A DNA stretch of 64,000 nucleotides from Tenacibaculum larymnensis (GTDB lineage Bacteria > Bacteroidota > Bacteroidia > Flavobacteriales > Flavobacteriaceae): NCBI RefSeq assembly GCF_028829235.1, contig NZ_JAIWJY010000003.1, forward strand, positions 62,001 to 126,000, read 5' to 3'. Both the position numbers and the translations under genes were made by a program. The notes under the pieces are model-generated. The model was not told the DNA's origin and searched no databases. It worked only from the letters and a program-made list of their open reading frames with translations. Shown here one piece after another: positions 11,401-21,011 of this stretch (the first letter of the stretch is position 1; each line of letters opens with the position of its first letter).

Positions 11401-13591
11401 ATTGAAAAATACGGTAGTAGCAGACTTTTCGTTGCCATATATGTGTTGTTCAGACTGCGCTCCAGTGAACTTTATTATACCAAAAGAACCACCATTTTTA
11501 AGTTTACCAGTAGGTACTATATGTTTGAAAAAAGAGACTGTAATTGAACCTTTAATTTTTACAGTAAGACCTATAGACGGAGAGGTAAAAGCAATTGCTC
11601 CAGAAGGAGTAATATCAGGAGTGTTTAAAGATCCAGAAGATGAAAAATGGAAAATTGATGTTACTAAAACTGATAAAAGTTTATTAGGTAAACCAATGAA
11701 GTTTACAGTAAACGATGAACCTACCGATTGTGAACTTATCGTATATCCAGCATTAGAGTTGTTGGTTGAAGTAGAACAACCTATTGAATACAATGAAGAT
11801 AAATCTAAAGCTAGGGTAACTTATGTATTACATTGGAAAGATGCTGATTTTGTTGAAGCTGATTTCTTTAATAACATCAAGTATTCTTGGGATTTTATGG
11901 GAGACGGTACCAGAGTAGAGCGTATGCCAATAAACAATAAAGTCTTTCAAAAGTATACACTGCCAATTGATGATATAAACAATGAGGTAACCCCGGCATT
12001 AACAATTTCATTGGGTCCATGCTCAAAAGAAATTCCTATAAAACCCATAAAATTTGATACGCTAACACCATCAGAACTAGCCATACGACCAAAATATTGC
12101 TTAGATTTTACTAAAGAAAAAACAGCAAGAATACCATTTACAAATGTTAATGGAACAATAACTATTGAAGGTGGAGCTATAAAAGGTGTTACAATTGAGA
12201 ATAATGAATTAGTTATTGATGTAGCCACTTTTGAAAATTATGATCAAGTTATTGAGTTCTTAGAAGACGGGCAAACAACAAATGCAAGAATTACCATTCA
12301 TGAAGTTAAACAAATAAGTATTTCAGAACGAAGCGAATCGAGATTTATATGGAAAGACGGACAATTATTTTACGAAGCAGCTTTTGAAGCAATACTTCCA
12401 GAAGGAGTAAAACCGGAAGGATTAAAGTTTAATTGGAGTGTAAATAGCATTGAGTCGGAGACAGAGTTGTTTAATCCTCAGTTATTAGTAAAAGAAGGTG
12501 TAGGAAACTCTTACACAATAAAATTAATGATTACTGATGGTAACGGATGTTTTTCTAAAGCAGATTTTGCAAAGAATATAGCCTTCCCAGAGTTTACAAT
12601 AAGCTTACCAAACACCACTTTTTGTTTAAGTGATAAAGAGTCTTATCCTGTTGTAGTAAGACCACAATTTGAAGGGGTACAACTTACAGGAGGAAATGTA
12701 AAGTTTAATGAAGAAACAAAATTATGGGAGCTTGTACCAGCAAACTCAGGATTAACAGATTCAGGTACTGTAAGTATAAGTCTAGTAGGAACTTTTGTTA
12801 TACAGACTATTAATTTAACAGCAACACCACAAGCAAGCTTTACTCATAGTTTTGATCCAGAAACTAGAATATTATCATTAACAAATACTTCAGAAAAAGG
12901 AGACAAGTATGTTTGGGTGATTAATGGAGTTGAAAGAGAACCTCAAATAAATAGAACAACAATAACAGAAGACCTGAGTAATTTTGATGGAGACATGGTA
13001 AAAGTCTCTTTAACGGTAACAAGTAAGTGTGGAGAGAACACATCAACAGAAGTTATAGAAATAGGGAAAATACAAGATAAAACCTGTGAGGAAATAACAA
13101 AAACAGAAGTTGAAAACTATTATAAGTTAAACAAGTTTAGTATAAATGATGGGGGAAGTGGTACTAATGTTAACATGACTGTAATAGTTCCTACAAATGA
13201 TGTATATGCAAAAATAATAGACGATGAAAGTAACTCTTATTTGACAGGAGAAAACAACAATCAATTAAGAGAAATGTTTTTAGGTTTATTAAATAATACG
13301 TGGATGCTTTCTTTACAGGATACTGATAACAGAACTTTACTTGTAAAATATTATAAAGCACAAGTAAGATTATTCTTTAATATTCTTCATTGCCAAAAAC
13401 AAACAGTTTTAGAGTCAGATGAAATCAAACAAGACATTCAAGATTTATTAATTGAAATTAACACAGGGTTTACGGAAGGACAAATAAAAAAAGAAGAAAC
13501 TTTATTAGAGTTTCTAAGAAAATGTTCCGTAGAAATTCAAGCCGAATACATTTCTAAGTTTATAAAAGAAAACTTAATACAAACCGTATAA
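8489..13591 (+). CDS. Very large eCIS-associated protein with PKD/Ig-like domains
   Basis: A 1700-aa protein without a signal peptide or membrane segment. The N-terminal 300 residues open with an ordered region (LTETQLNTFIDYFEDQNRLSRLGLSGVGIACGFEV) that resembles conserved N-termini of large proteins in Bacteroidota eCIS loci. The middle is helical and lysine-rich. From about residue 1120 there are PKD/Ig-like beta domains: WDFMGDGT at about 1132, a second around 1310-1360 with ITDGNGCFS, and a third around 1470-1520. A helical tail ends the protein. PKD domains usually mediate surface or carbohydrate contacts, so a fibre or external-collar role is possible but inferred. It is coupled to the next gene by a TAATG overlap. 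Confidence 0.6.
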   Translation: METTNLKLREITTEYSKFNANQVLTETQLNTFIDYFEDQNRLSRLGLSGVGIACGFEVTPKFTIDKTAVSSIEITQGTAVTTDGDLIQFFDLIKESLQSKTFSFYKKFEDTDGNYDRFKNAQGNQYNLWELHTEADESYTNLVEFPEIQRMAVLLYLEQYPNEDMLCKKLTCDNQGIEQINNLRVLLVSVEDLEAIATKDSIFLKHNWYKINDELPVVEAKRVVLNENNTQTFTELKAQFNSVVKDESISVDLIKGLDAIFSKFQKPSIATKIKSLFSFSSLAVPLDFQYRYDVIKDLIDTYNEIKELLLHINVNCCPNIGAFPKHIMLGKLKKETEYPELRHQFYKSPIVGHENENLQKVQLLIDRAIAIANNYIGKTKSEDVVITPSRAHTTLSEKAVPFYYNVSSQFLKRWDFNKTKNYRANQNLSYHKENLKKSAAIKNPLAYNIDKNDFYRIEGHQGKMYRDALAKILKIKKDNGLNFDVKTLSINAVEQKININNYECEFEDLKMLLNAWRAEQNCILSEVSRTFSAFKLTDPKTNTVVDNVVNYKDKISVLEKEPIKEEIPLVKEYISRMDLLSKETSVKEDFAYKYDIGTKEFNKFLKEENIVKDSLTKEEDSIGFLIDRVIDENKYGSASDIIVELNKETEVLKEKEVWKEEPTLSDFILTDLTETLVHTYVLDTKIPLNIRDIDSLVLTSYKLTIAELCKRVKKLQAKYNSTSLELSTKQILGLLINQLSIVCCSGKKLETLLAEIDKRTKKILERIQLSEFVKQHPGLEHKAGVIPGGTFVMVYVNENAVDKNTFDDVVLDVVFKNQPILSDTGIIKDEFSASKEIFLGKETLYKNGGVINLWDKSSSINFSFVDGSYFNLENRFFSEQDVVLVGKTLAETVSNFTAFLNRTWFRAGVSKILSAEETKMYKDGSVGMRITIKDHLVPRGEYFFQIYNPIVLETTKRLYFDENEVIRENETLKNTVVADFSLPYMCCSDCAPVNFIIPKEPPFLSLPVGTICLKKETVIEPLIFTVRPIDGEVKAIAPEGVISGVFKDPEDEKWKIDVTKTDKSLLGKPMKFTVNDEPTDCELIVYPALELLVEVEQPIEYNEDKSKARVTYVLHWKDADFVEADFFNNIKYSWDFMGDGTRVERMPINNKVFQKYTLPIDDINNEVTPALTISLGPCSKEIPIKPIKFDTLTPSELAIRPKYCLDFTKEKTARIPFTNVNGTITIEGGAIKGVTIENNELVIDVATFENYDQVIEFLEDGQTTNARITIHEVKQISISERSESRFIWKDGQLFYEAAFEAILPEGVKPEGLKFNWSVNSIESETELFNPQLLVKEGVGNSYTIKLMITDGNGCFSKADFAKNIAFPEFTISLPNTTFCLSDKESYPVVVRPQFEGVQLTGGNVKFNEETKLWELVPANSGLTDSGTVSISLVGTFVIQTINLTATPQASFTHSFDPETRILSLTNTSEKGDKYVWVINGVEREPQINRTTITEDLSNFDGDMVKVSLTVTSKCGENTSTEVIEIGKIQDKTCEEITKTEVENYYKLNKFSINDGGSGTNVNMTVIVPTNDVYAKIIDDESNSYLTGENNNQLREMFLGLLNNTWMLSLQDTDNRTLLVKYYKAQVRLFFNILHCQKQTVLESDEIKQDIQDLLIEINTGFTEGQIKKEETLLEFLRKCSVEIQAEYISKFIKENLIQTV

Positions 13592-15369
13592 TGGTTGCTA
13601 AAGAACATACCATCCAAAAAGTATTTGTAGAGGTAAATACGAAAAGTAAAAAAGTAGCAGAAGAGTATAAAAATACTATCGAAGACTTTTTACAGGAAGA
13701 AGTATTTCCAGAAATAGAAAAATACTTCAACTCTCAAGAAATCGAGTATGAAGCATACATTCAGCAAATAGAGAACTTAAATATTGAAGTAGAAATTTCA
13801 AGTAATAATAAATCTATAAACGATAACAGTACAAAGAGAGAAATAAAAGAACAACTTATAACAAAGTTAAAAGCAATTTTCAAAACCCCAGAACTACACG
13901 ATATAGTTATAAAAAAGGTTACTGCTTCAGAGTCTAAATTAGATGCTTTTTTTCATTTTTTGCAACATGGTATAACAGCTTGGTGGAATCAAAAGGAAGA
14001 GAAAAATTTTACAAAAAAAATGTTGTTTGAAATAACAGAAAGTCAATTTTTTGAAGAACGTTTTTTGAAATCATTAAGAGATCCAGTTCAACAAAATCGA
14101 TTGATTCAACAGTTTAAGACTGAAGAGTTGCAAATATTATTCCTAGGAGTTTTCAATAAACCAGTGGGGTATGAGGCTTTTCTATCAACTATCAAAAAAT
14201 TTGATTTTAAGAGCTACGCCATAAGGAATAAAGTGTGGAAGTTTTTCATCAAAGCAACAATTAATAATAATTTTTCAAGAATAGTAAATGAAGTTCAAGA
14301 AGAAATAGAGATATGCAAAAGAACAAAGGCTTTTAATTCTTCAAAAAATATAACTCAATTTTTACAAGAGCTAACTTCTCAAGAAAGAATATTTAGAAGT
14401 CAGTTTAATAGTAAAGAACAAAAGGAGTTTAAAAAGAAGAAAGAAGGGAGTAGCATTGAGGTTGTCAATACAGAGTTTATAAGTAAAAAAGAAGAAAAAA
14501 AATCAGATGTAAGTATTGATAAACTAGATAAAGTAGGAGTCAAAAAAAATCAAAATAAAGCAGAAGAATTAACTCTTTCAAAGAATGAATCAAGTAAATC
14601 TAATTCACAAAAAACTCCTGAAAAAGTAGATAATCAAAACAAAAAAGAAGTCTTAAAGAAGAAGAAAACGTCATCAAAAGAAAAAAGTAAAGAAGTAAAA
14701 GAAGAATTAAGAATAAAAATGCAAGCGAAAAGTAAGAATCCTTATGAAGATAAAGGAGTAAACTTGAAAACGGAGAAAATTACTGACGACCAAAAGAGAG
14801 CTGAATATAAAAGGAGACATCAAGAAGCGTTAAAAAACACTTTTTCAAGTAAAAAAGAAGTTACAAGTGAGCCTAAATCACATCTTATAAGAAACGCTGG
14901 ATTAATTTTATTACACCCCTTTTTAAAGCAGTTTTTCAATTCATGTGGTTTTTTAGATAAAGAGAATAAAATTATCAAACCTAATGAAGCAGTTCACTTA
15001 CTACACTATGTAGCAACTAAAAAAGAACAACAGTTTGAAAACAATTTAATTTTCGAAAAGTTTTTGTGCAATCTACCAATACAAAGTTCTATTGAAAGAA
15101 ATATAGTATTGAGTGATGAGCTTAAAGAAAAGTCAGAAGAATTGTTAAGAGCAGTACTTCAAAATTGGTCAATTTTAAAAAACTCTTCAAATGACCTATT
15201 GCGTAATGAGTATTTACAAAGAGAAGGAAAACTAGATTTAACTAAAGACAATCCTACTCTAACAGTTGAAAGAAAAACACAAGATATCTTATTAGATACC
15301 AAATTACCATGGAATTTAAGCTTATGTAAACTTCCTTGGAGGAAGGAATTAATCTTTACGAATTGGTAA
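13591..15369 (+). CDS. Contractile injection system tape-measure family protein
   Basis: A 592-aa protein. The N-terminus (HTIQKVFVEVNTKSKKVAEE, then a helix and QIENLNIEVEIS) and the C-terminal block both match the pattern of the CIS tape-measure family. The C-terminal block runs from NAGLILLHPFLKQFF at about 430 through NEAVHLLHYVATKKEQQFENNLIFEKFLC to a closing LPW.L.L.KLPW. Such proteins set tube length and line the lumen during assembly. Residues about 280-420 are a Lys/Glu/Ser-rich low-complexity linker, which probably varies between strains. The start overlaps the stop of the previous gene by one base. Confidence 0.82.
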   Translation: MVAKEHTIQKVFVEVNTKSKKVAEEYKNTIEDFLQEEVFPEIEKYFNSQEIEYEAYIQQIENLNIEVEISSNNKSINDNSTKREIKEQLITKLKAIFKTPELHDIVIKKVTASESKLDAFFHFLQHGITAWWNQKEEKNFTKKMLFEITESQFFEERFLKSLRDPVQQNRLIQQFKTEELQILFLGVFNKPVGYEAFLSTIKKFDFKSYAIRNKVWKFFIKATINNNFSRIVNEVQEEIEICKRTKAFNSSKNITQFLQELTSQERIFRSQFNSKEQKEFKKKKEGSSIEVVNTEFISKKEEKKSDVSIDKLDKVGVKKNQNKAEELTLSKNESSKSNSQKTPEKVDNQNKKEVLKKKKTSSKEKSKEVKEELRIKMQAKSKNPYEDKGVNLKTEKITDDQKRAEYKRRHQEALKNTFSSKKEVTSEPKSHLIRNAGLILLHPFLKQFFNSCGFLDKENKIIKPNEAVHLLHYVATKKEQQFENNLIFEKFLCNLPIQSSIERNIVLSDELKEKSEELLRAVLQNWSILKNSSNDLLRNEYLQREGKLDLTKDNPTLTVERKTQDILLDTKLPWNLSLCKLPWRKELIFTNW

Positions 15370-15393
15370 AATATAATTAAAACTTTAGAAGTC

Positions 15394-16500
15394 ATGTTTA
15401 AAAGAGATAAAAAACCAGAAGCTAATAACGTTCAAGCAAAGGATAAAAAAAAGGATTTATTTATTCAACCAAAGCTAGCGTTTGGAAAAAAAGAAGATCA
15501 ATATGAAGTTGAAGCAGATAACATGGCTGATAAAGTTGTCGGAAATAAAAATGAAGTTAATTCAATACAAAAAAAAGAAAATGAAGAAGAAATTCAGCAA
15601 AAACCACTGGCTTCTGAAGTAACACCTTTAGTACAAAAAATGGAAACTACTGAAGATGAGCAACCTGTTCAAAAGATGGAGGAAGAAGAAGCGGTACAAA
15701 GTAAAGAAGAGGAAGAAACAGTACAATCTAAGTGCGATGATTGTGAAAAGGAAGAACAAGTACAAAAACAAGAAGAAGAGGAAGCTGTGCAGTCAAAAAC
15801 AGAAAAATCTACTTCAACAAAAAATAAACCTTCTTTTGAAAGTAAGTTAAAAAGAGGAAATGGAGGTCAAAAAATGGATGCACAAACACGAAGTGAAATG
15901 GAGTCAGGTTTTGGAGCCGATTTTAGCCGTGTAAATATCCATAACAACTCAGAAGCAGCACAAATGAGTCAAGAAATAGGAGCACAGGCATTTACGCATG
16001 GAAACGATATCTATTTTAACGAAGGAAAATACAATCCAAACTCCAAAGATGGAAAGCACTTGTTAGCGCATGAGTTAACACATACGATTCAACAAAAAGG
16101 AATGGTTCAGAAAAAAATACAGCGAAGCATTTCAAGAAGTACACCAAGTTGTAGTTCATCTAGTAGCGTACCTCTAAATTATAGAGGTGTAAGTGTTAGA
16201 AGAGGAGCCTATTATACAGATGTTTTTGATAGACCTTCGGGAGGAACAGTAAATATTTTTGTAGAAGCCTCTTCGAATGATGATAACTGTCATTTTGATA
16301 ACACTTATGGAGTTAATGTGTGGCAATGTCATATTCTTGGTGATGAAAAAATTGAAAGCCAGCATATCAGAATGTTTAGAGAAGAAGGAGGTATATCCTA
16401 CAGTATAACATTACCTACAGAAGAGTGGAACACTTATGAAAAATTTTATTTGAGACTGTATTTTAGGTGTAGTGCTACTGTAAATGTTAGCATTACATAA
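15394..16500 (+). CDS. DUF4157 (eCIS core domain) cargo protein with unknown C-terminal beta domain
   Basis: A 368-aa protein in three parts. Residues about 20-50 carry the motif FIQPKL.FGK..D.YEVEAD.MAD seen at the front of DUF4157 proteins. Residues 50-145 are a low-complexity region with repeats of VQKMEEEE, VQSKEEEE and VQKQEEEE. Residues about 160-240 are the DUF4157 domain (FGADFS.V.IHN..EA......GAQAFTHGNDIYFNEGKY...LLAHELTHTIQQ) with the HExxH at 226-230. DUF4157 marks eCIS-loaded proteins. The last 120 residues are Ser/Cys-rich at first, then beta-rich, and I do not recognise them; they could be a small effector or a binding domain. Confidence 0.8.
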   Translation: MFKRDKKPEANNVQAKDKKKDLFIQPKLAFGKKEDQYEVEADNMADKVVGNKNEVNSIQKKENEEEIQQKPLASEVTPLVQKMETTEDEQPVQKMEEEEAVQSKEEEETVQSKCDDCEKEEQVQKQEEEEAVQSKTEKSTSTKNKPSFESKLKRGNGGQKMDAQTRSEMESGFGADFSRVNIHNNSEAAQMSQEIGAQAFTHGNDIYFNEGKYNPNSKDGKHLLAHELTHTIQQKGMVQKKIQRSISRSTPSCSSSSSVPLNYRGVSVRRGAYYTDVFDRPSGGTVNIFVEASSNDDNCHFDNTYGVNVWQCHILGDEKIESQHIRMFREEGGISYSITLPTEEWNTYEKFYLRLYFRCSATVNVSIT

Positions 16501-16550
16501 TATTCAAGGGACATATCAAATTATATTCATTTTTTAAGAGCTAATAATCT

Positions 16551-19500
16551 ATGTTTTCACCAAAAACTCAACATACCACAAAACCAACTTCTTCAAAATC
16601 AAATGGAGGAGGAAGCTTTATTCAACCTAAATTAAATGTTGGGAAACCAGGTGATAAATATGAGGTCGAGGCAGATAAAGCTGCTGACCAAATAGTAGCC
16701 AAGGGAAAAGAAACTCCAAACTCTTTTTTCGCACCAACAGTTCAAAAGAAAAATGAAGAAGAGATTCAAAAGCAAGAAATTCAGCAAAAACCGTTAGTTG
16801 ATTCCATAAGCCCTGTAGTTCAATTAAAATCAGATGATAATCTTCAAAAGCAAGAAGAAGAATTACAACAAAAAGAAGAGGAAGATGTGCAAAAATCTAC
16901 TGAAGAGGAAGTTCAAACAAAAAAAGAAACAACAGAGTCACCATTTGCTGGAGAGGTAATTCAGCAACAAGCAGAAGAAGATATTCAAGAAAAAGAAGAG
17001 GAAGAAATTCAGGAAAAAGAGGAGGAAGAAATTCAACAGTTACAAATGTCAGGAGGCGATGACAATTCTTCATTAGAAAGCAATCTCAGTAGTTCAAAAG
17101 GTGGAGGAAACTCATTACCAAGTGGCACTAAAAATGAAATGGAATCAGGTTTTGGAGCTGATTTTAGTGGCGTGCGTGTTCATAACGATAGCAATGCTGT
17201 ACAAATGAATAAAGAGCTAGGATCTCAAGCATTTACCAATGGGAATGATATTTATTTTAACGAAGGAAAATACAATCCAACATCAGAGTCAGGAAAACAT
17301 TTATTAGCACATGAGTTAACCCACACTGTACAACAAGGAGCGTCACCAGCTTCTAATAACGTTCAAAAATCAGAAGGAGAAACAGGTACTGTGACTTTAG
17401 TAGCTCCAACCGAAGCAGTAGATATCACAAACGGATTGCAATTATCTGATGATTGGTTAGCTTATATCGAGCAAGAATCAAGAACAACTAACTTTGATGT
17501 AAATGTTAAAATAGGGGCGCAATTCGAAGGAACAATTAAAATTCGAAAATTAGGAAGACCAGCAGAAGGGCAAACTCAAAAATTTGAGCTTTCAAGAAAT
17601 GGAGGAAATAAACATTTAGATGTCCGTGGAATGTCATTTTTAAATCCGTTGAGAGATGCTGGTGTATTTCCTGTATTAGTATTAAATAGTTTTGGAGAAG
17701 AACAAAATACTACAGGTTTTTTAAGTATTCGAACAGGAGAGGACGTTTTTACTAGAGATGCACTAGGAATTATTCATAAAATAAATGAAAACCTTGAGGC
17801 AATGAGCTTCTTAGGTTTGAGTCCTATTGAAGTTGCAGAAGGCTTAGAAAATAGGTTTGAAAACGGAGGGTTAAATTTTAGAGCTAATAGTCTATCAGCA
17901 AATATAGATGGCTATATAGAAGCTACAGGTAGTTTAGGAATTACAGATTCTAATTTAAGTTTTGAGCTTAATTCTACAGTAGATATTGCTGGTTTAGCTT
18001 CTGGAGAATTTAATGTAGCAAGAGGAGCAGATGGAAAGTTAAGTGGACAAGCAAATATTGCTGCTGATATTGCTAATATAAGTGCATCGTTAACCGTTGA
18101 GTACGATGATGGAGCAGTGACTATTCAGGGTACAGGTAGAATGAATTCAGAAAAATTCTCTGGTGAAATAACCTTATTAGTTACTGATGCAACACGTTCT
18201 CGTCAAATGATGCATGCTGCATTAGGGGTAGAAAGTATGGATCAAGAAGCTGAAGCTCCTGCTCAAGAACAAGCACCCGTTCCAAAAACAAAAGATAACC
18301 AAGTATTGGCAGGTTGGGGAGAAGTACAGGCTACCATTACACCTTGGTTAGAGGGGGCAGCTAAAATAGGAATTGATCACCTAGGTCATGTAACTATTGT
18401 TGGTGAGGTCGTTGTAACAGAAGATGTTGAGTTGATGGAGCAACGAGGGAAAAAGGTGAATATTTTTGAAGTAGAAATACGAGCGGGATATGGTATTCCA
18501 TTGGTAGGGCAAGTATTCTTATTCGCAAGTATTGGGATGTTTGCCAACGCAGGTTTTGGGCCTTTGGTTTTAAAAGATGTAGGTTTTACAGGAACCTATT
18601 CTACAGACCCATCAGTTTTACAGAATTTTAGTATTACAGGAACTTTAGGAATTAATGCTTTTGCTGTACTAGGGTTAGAAGCCGAAGCAGGAGTAGGTGT
18701 TACTTTAATAGGGCATGATGTAAAAGCAGGAGTTAATGTTACTGCAGTTGCAGGGTTAAGAGCCTATGCGGAAGCAACACCAACTTTTGAGTATAAAGAA
18801 GAACACTCACCAGAAGGAGGAAAAATTGGAGAATCAAGATTAAAAGGACACTTTGAAGCAGCTGCTCAGTTGTTTTTGCAACTATCAGGAGCGCTATTTT
18901 ATGAATTAGACAGTCCGTGGTGGTCACCAGCACCGGATGGAAGAGAAGAGTTTCCGTTAGGAGAAGTACAATACCCAATTGGAGATAGTTTAGGAATAGG
19001 TGCAGATGTAGATTGGCTAGTAGGAGGAGAAGAGCCACCAGAATTAACCATGTCTCCTGTAGAGTTTGACCCAGATAAGTTTACAGCTGATGTGATGGCA
19101 GACCCTCCTCCTAGAACTATGGGAGATAGCGAGTCCAGTCCTGATGGAGAGTGGCAAGGAGAAAATGTTAATGGAAATCAAAATGAGAATCCAGAAATTA
19201 CAGGAGAAGCAGAAGGGTTACCACCAGGGAGAAGAGAAGAAGATTTAAGCAATCTTTCAGAAGAGCAAAAATATATGCGTGCTTTAGATGAGTTGTCTCA
19301 AATGGAAAATGCAAATCCGAAAGCTACTATTGGGGTTGTGGAAGATAAAATTAGCTTAGTAAAGCGTAGGTATGGAATTCGTAAAATTCAAACCAGAAAC
19401 GAAGAAGCTGAAAGAGTAGCTATTTATGTAGAACATGGAGAAGAAAATAATGGAAGACATTTATTACAAATACCGTTAATGAGTGAGGCTGAAAGACAAC

Positions 19501-20954
19501 GTTTAATTGATGCTGCAAAAGAAGAATTACAAAGGAATTCTAGAAGAGCAGCAGATGAAGAAGGTAAGATATCTAGAGCCGAGGCAGAAGAAGTTTTAAA
19601 TACTATTAAAAATAGTCATGATGTAATTTCAGAAGCTCAAGTTATAGATGGACAAAATACATGGGATTATTTAATTGATACGGGAGGGCGTGACCAAACT
19701 GAAGGAGGAAATCTTAAGAAAGAAACTGAGGTTGAAGAAGCAACAGATGAGAATAATCTTGAAAATTTATCACAGATAGCAGTTCCATTTACTGAAACTG
19801 ATGGAGATAATCATACTCTTAAGTTTGCTGTAGAAGGAGAGGCTGTAGATTTAATGATACATAGTACTCCAAAGGATATTTTTAAGTATTTAAATTCTGA
19901 CGAAGTCGATCAGTCCGATAGATTAGTGCAAGATGCTAGAAGACTTGCTACAGAAATTAAGACAATGGCAAATAATGCTGCAGACACTGAAGGGCTTGTT
20001 ACTAATTTAAATAGTAAAATGAGAGAGCTAAGTGAAATGATGTCTGAAATTAGATCAGACTTTAGAAGATTCTTACCCAGAAATCCAGTTTATAACTATA
20101 CTCCTCAAAATAATATGGCATATATAGCCGAAGCTGATATGTTGTCTGCTAATAGGTCTGGAGGTACTCCTCCAGGAGGTTCTTACGTTGCAGGTTGGCA
20201 AGCTATTCAACAAGGTTTAACTACAGGAGGAGGTCACTGGAAGCGTTTACATCTTATTAATCAAGGATTTGGAGGTTTTGGTGTTCCAGAAAATTTAACA
20301 CCTGGCACACAAAGTGATAATAGTGAATATGAAAAATTTGATGGACCAGTAAAAGAACGAGTTGGTAGCAGACCAAACGATGAATCAGCTCAAGGAGTTG
20401 TAAAAATAAAAGCAACAGTCACCTACTATTCAGGAGAGTTTCCAACCAATCAACAAGCACCAAAAGAAGGAAGAGGAGTTGATCAATTTGCTGATGATGG
20501 TAGAGTTAAGAAAGATAATTATGCGGATAATATAAAATTTGAAGCATGGGAATACAGTTATAACAAGGGGGCTAATAGCTGGACACTAGGAGATAAATTT
20601 GTCGATGATAATTTAGGGATAGATCTTCCTGATTGGAATTTGGTAAGTCCACCAACAATTGGAGCAGCAACAAAGAGTGAATATACAAGGGCTTATAATA
20701 ATTTATCTGTAAGAGATAAGTTTAGAGTAGATTCGGTAACTTCAGTAAGTTTTGACAACTTACTATCTCCAACTATATTAGAATTTATTAGAGGGAAATC
20801 TTTTGGGAACTCTGTAAATTTTAGAGGGCAAATGGATTTAGAAATAGACCCTTCTACATCATCAAAAAGAAGACGACAACAAACTATTGATAAATTAGAA
20901 TCATTCAGAGACATTATCCCAGTAATGGTAAATGCAAATGCTTTGAAATTTTAA
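16551..20954 (+). CDS. Giant DUF4157 eCIS effector with a C-terminal His-Me-finger-like nuclease region
   Basis: A 1467-aa cargo protein. The front matches its neighbour: FIQPKLNVGKPGDKYEVEAD, a long run of QEEE/QKEEEE repeats (about 85-165), then DUF4157 with HELTHTVQQ at residues 254-262. Residues about 280-830 are beta-rich with glycine-rich, toxin-passenger-like repeats. Residues 850-1180 are charged and helical. The C-terminal region has H1234-LIN, GGFG, ENL-TPGTQ and N1257-SEYE. This order and spacing is that of DNA/RNA non-specific or His-Me-finger nucleases found at the tips of polymorphic toxins (HLI..GG.G...NL.P.T...N). The nuclease call is inferred from those few residues. The next gene looks like its immunity protein. 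Confidence 0.78.
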   Translation: MFSPKTQHTTKPTSSKSNGGGSFIQPKLNVGKPGDKYEVEADKAADQIVAKGKETPNSFFAPTVQKKNEEEIQKQEIQQKPLVDSISPVVQLKSDDNLQKQEEELQQKEEEDVQKSTEEEVQTKKETTESPFAGEVIQQQAEEDIQEKEEEEIQEKEEEEIQQLQMSGGDDNSSLESNLSSSKGGGNSLPSGTKNEMESGFGADFSGVRVHNDSNAVQMNKELGSQAFTNGNDIYFNEGKYNPTSESGKHLLAHELTHTVQQGASPASNNVQKSEGETGTVTLVAPTEAVDITNGLQLSDDWLAYIEQESRTTNFDVNVKIGAQFEGTIKIRKLGRPAEGQTQKFELSRNGGNKHLDVRGMSFLNPLRDAGVFPVLVLNSFGEEQNTTGFLSIRTGEDVFTRDALGIIHKINENLEAMSFLGLSPIEVAEGLENRFENGGLNFRANSLSANIDGYIEATGSLGITDSNLSFELNSTVDIAGLASGEFNVARGADGKLSGQANIAADIANISASLTVEYDDGAVTIQGTGRMNSEKFSGEITLLVTDATRSRQMMHAALGVESMDQEAEAPAQEQAPVPKTKDNQVLAGWGEVQATITPWLEGAAKIGIDHLGHVTIVGEVVVTEDVELMEQRGKKVNIFEVEIRAGYGIPLVGQVFLFASIGMFANAGFGPLVLKDVGFTGTYSTDPSVLQNFSITGTLGINAFAVLGLEAEAGVGVTLIGHDVKAGVNVTAVAGLRAYAEATPTFEYKEEHSPEGGKIGESRLKGHFEAAAQLFLQLSGALFYELDSPWWSPAPDGREEFPLGEVQYPIGDSLGIGADVDWLVGGEEPPELTMSPVEFDPDKFTADVMADPPPRTMGDSESSPDGEWQGENVNGNQNENPEITGEAEGLPPGRREEDLSNLSEEQKYMRALDELSQMENANPKATIGVVEDKISLVKRRYGIRKIQTRNEEAERVAIYVEHGEENNGRHLLQIPLMSEAERQRLIDAAKEELQRNSRRAADEEGKISRAEAEEVLNTIKNSHDVISEAQVIDGQNTWDYLIDTGGRDQTEGGNLKKETEVEEATDENNLENLSQIAVPFTETDGDNHTLKFAVEGEAVDLMIHSTPKDIFKYLNSDEVDQSDRLVQDARRLATEIKTMANNAADTEGLVTNLNSKMRELSEMMSEIRSDFRRFLPRNPVYNYTPQNNMAYIAEADMLSANRSGGTPPGGSYVAGWQAIQQGLTTGGGHWKRLHLINQGFGGFGVPENLTPGTQSDNSEYEKFDGPVKERVGSRPNDESAQGVVKIKATVTYYSGEFPTNQQAPKEGRGVDQFADDGRVKKDNYADNIKFEAWEYSYNKGANSWTLGDKFVDDNLGIDLPDWNLVSPPTIGAATKSEYTRAYNNLSVRDKFRVDSVTSVSFDNLLSPTILEFIRGKSFGNSVNFRGQMDLEIDPSTSSKRRRQQTIDKLESFRDIIPVMVNANALKF

Positions 20955-21011
20955 ACCAATAAAATAAAGCGTTGTAAACCTTCATAAATAACATTTTATT
21001 AAAACTAATAG

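Noticed and set aside
11326..11793. A 155-aa antisense ORF inside the PKD-containing gene
   Set aside because: It is the reverse reading of an AT-rich coding gene with Ser/Thr/Ile bias. No promoter or motif supports it.
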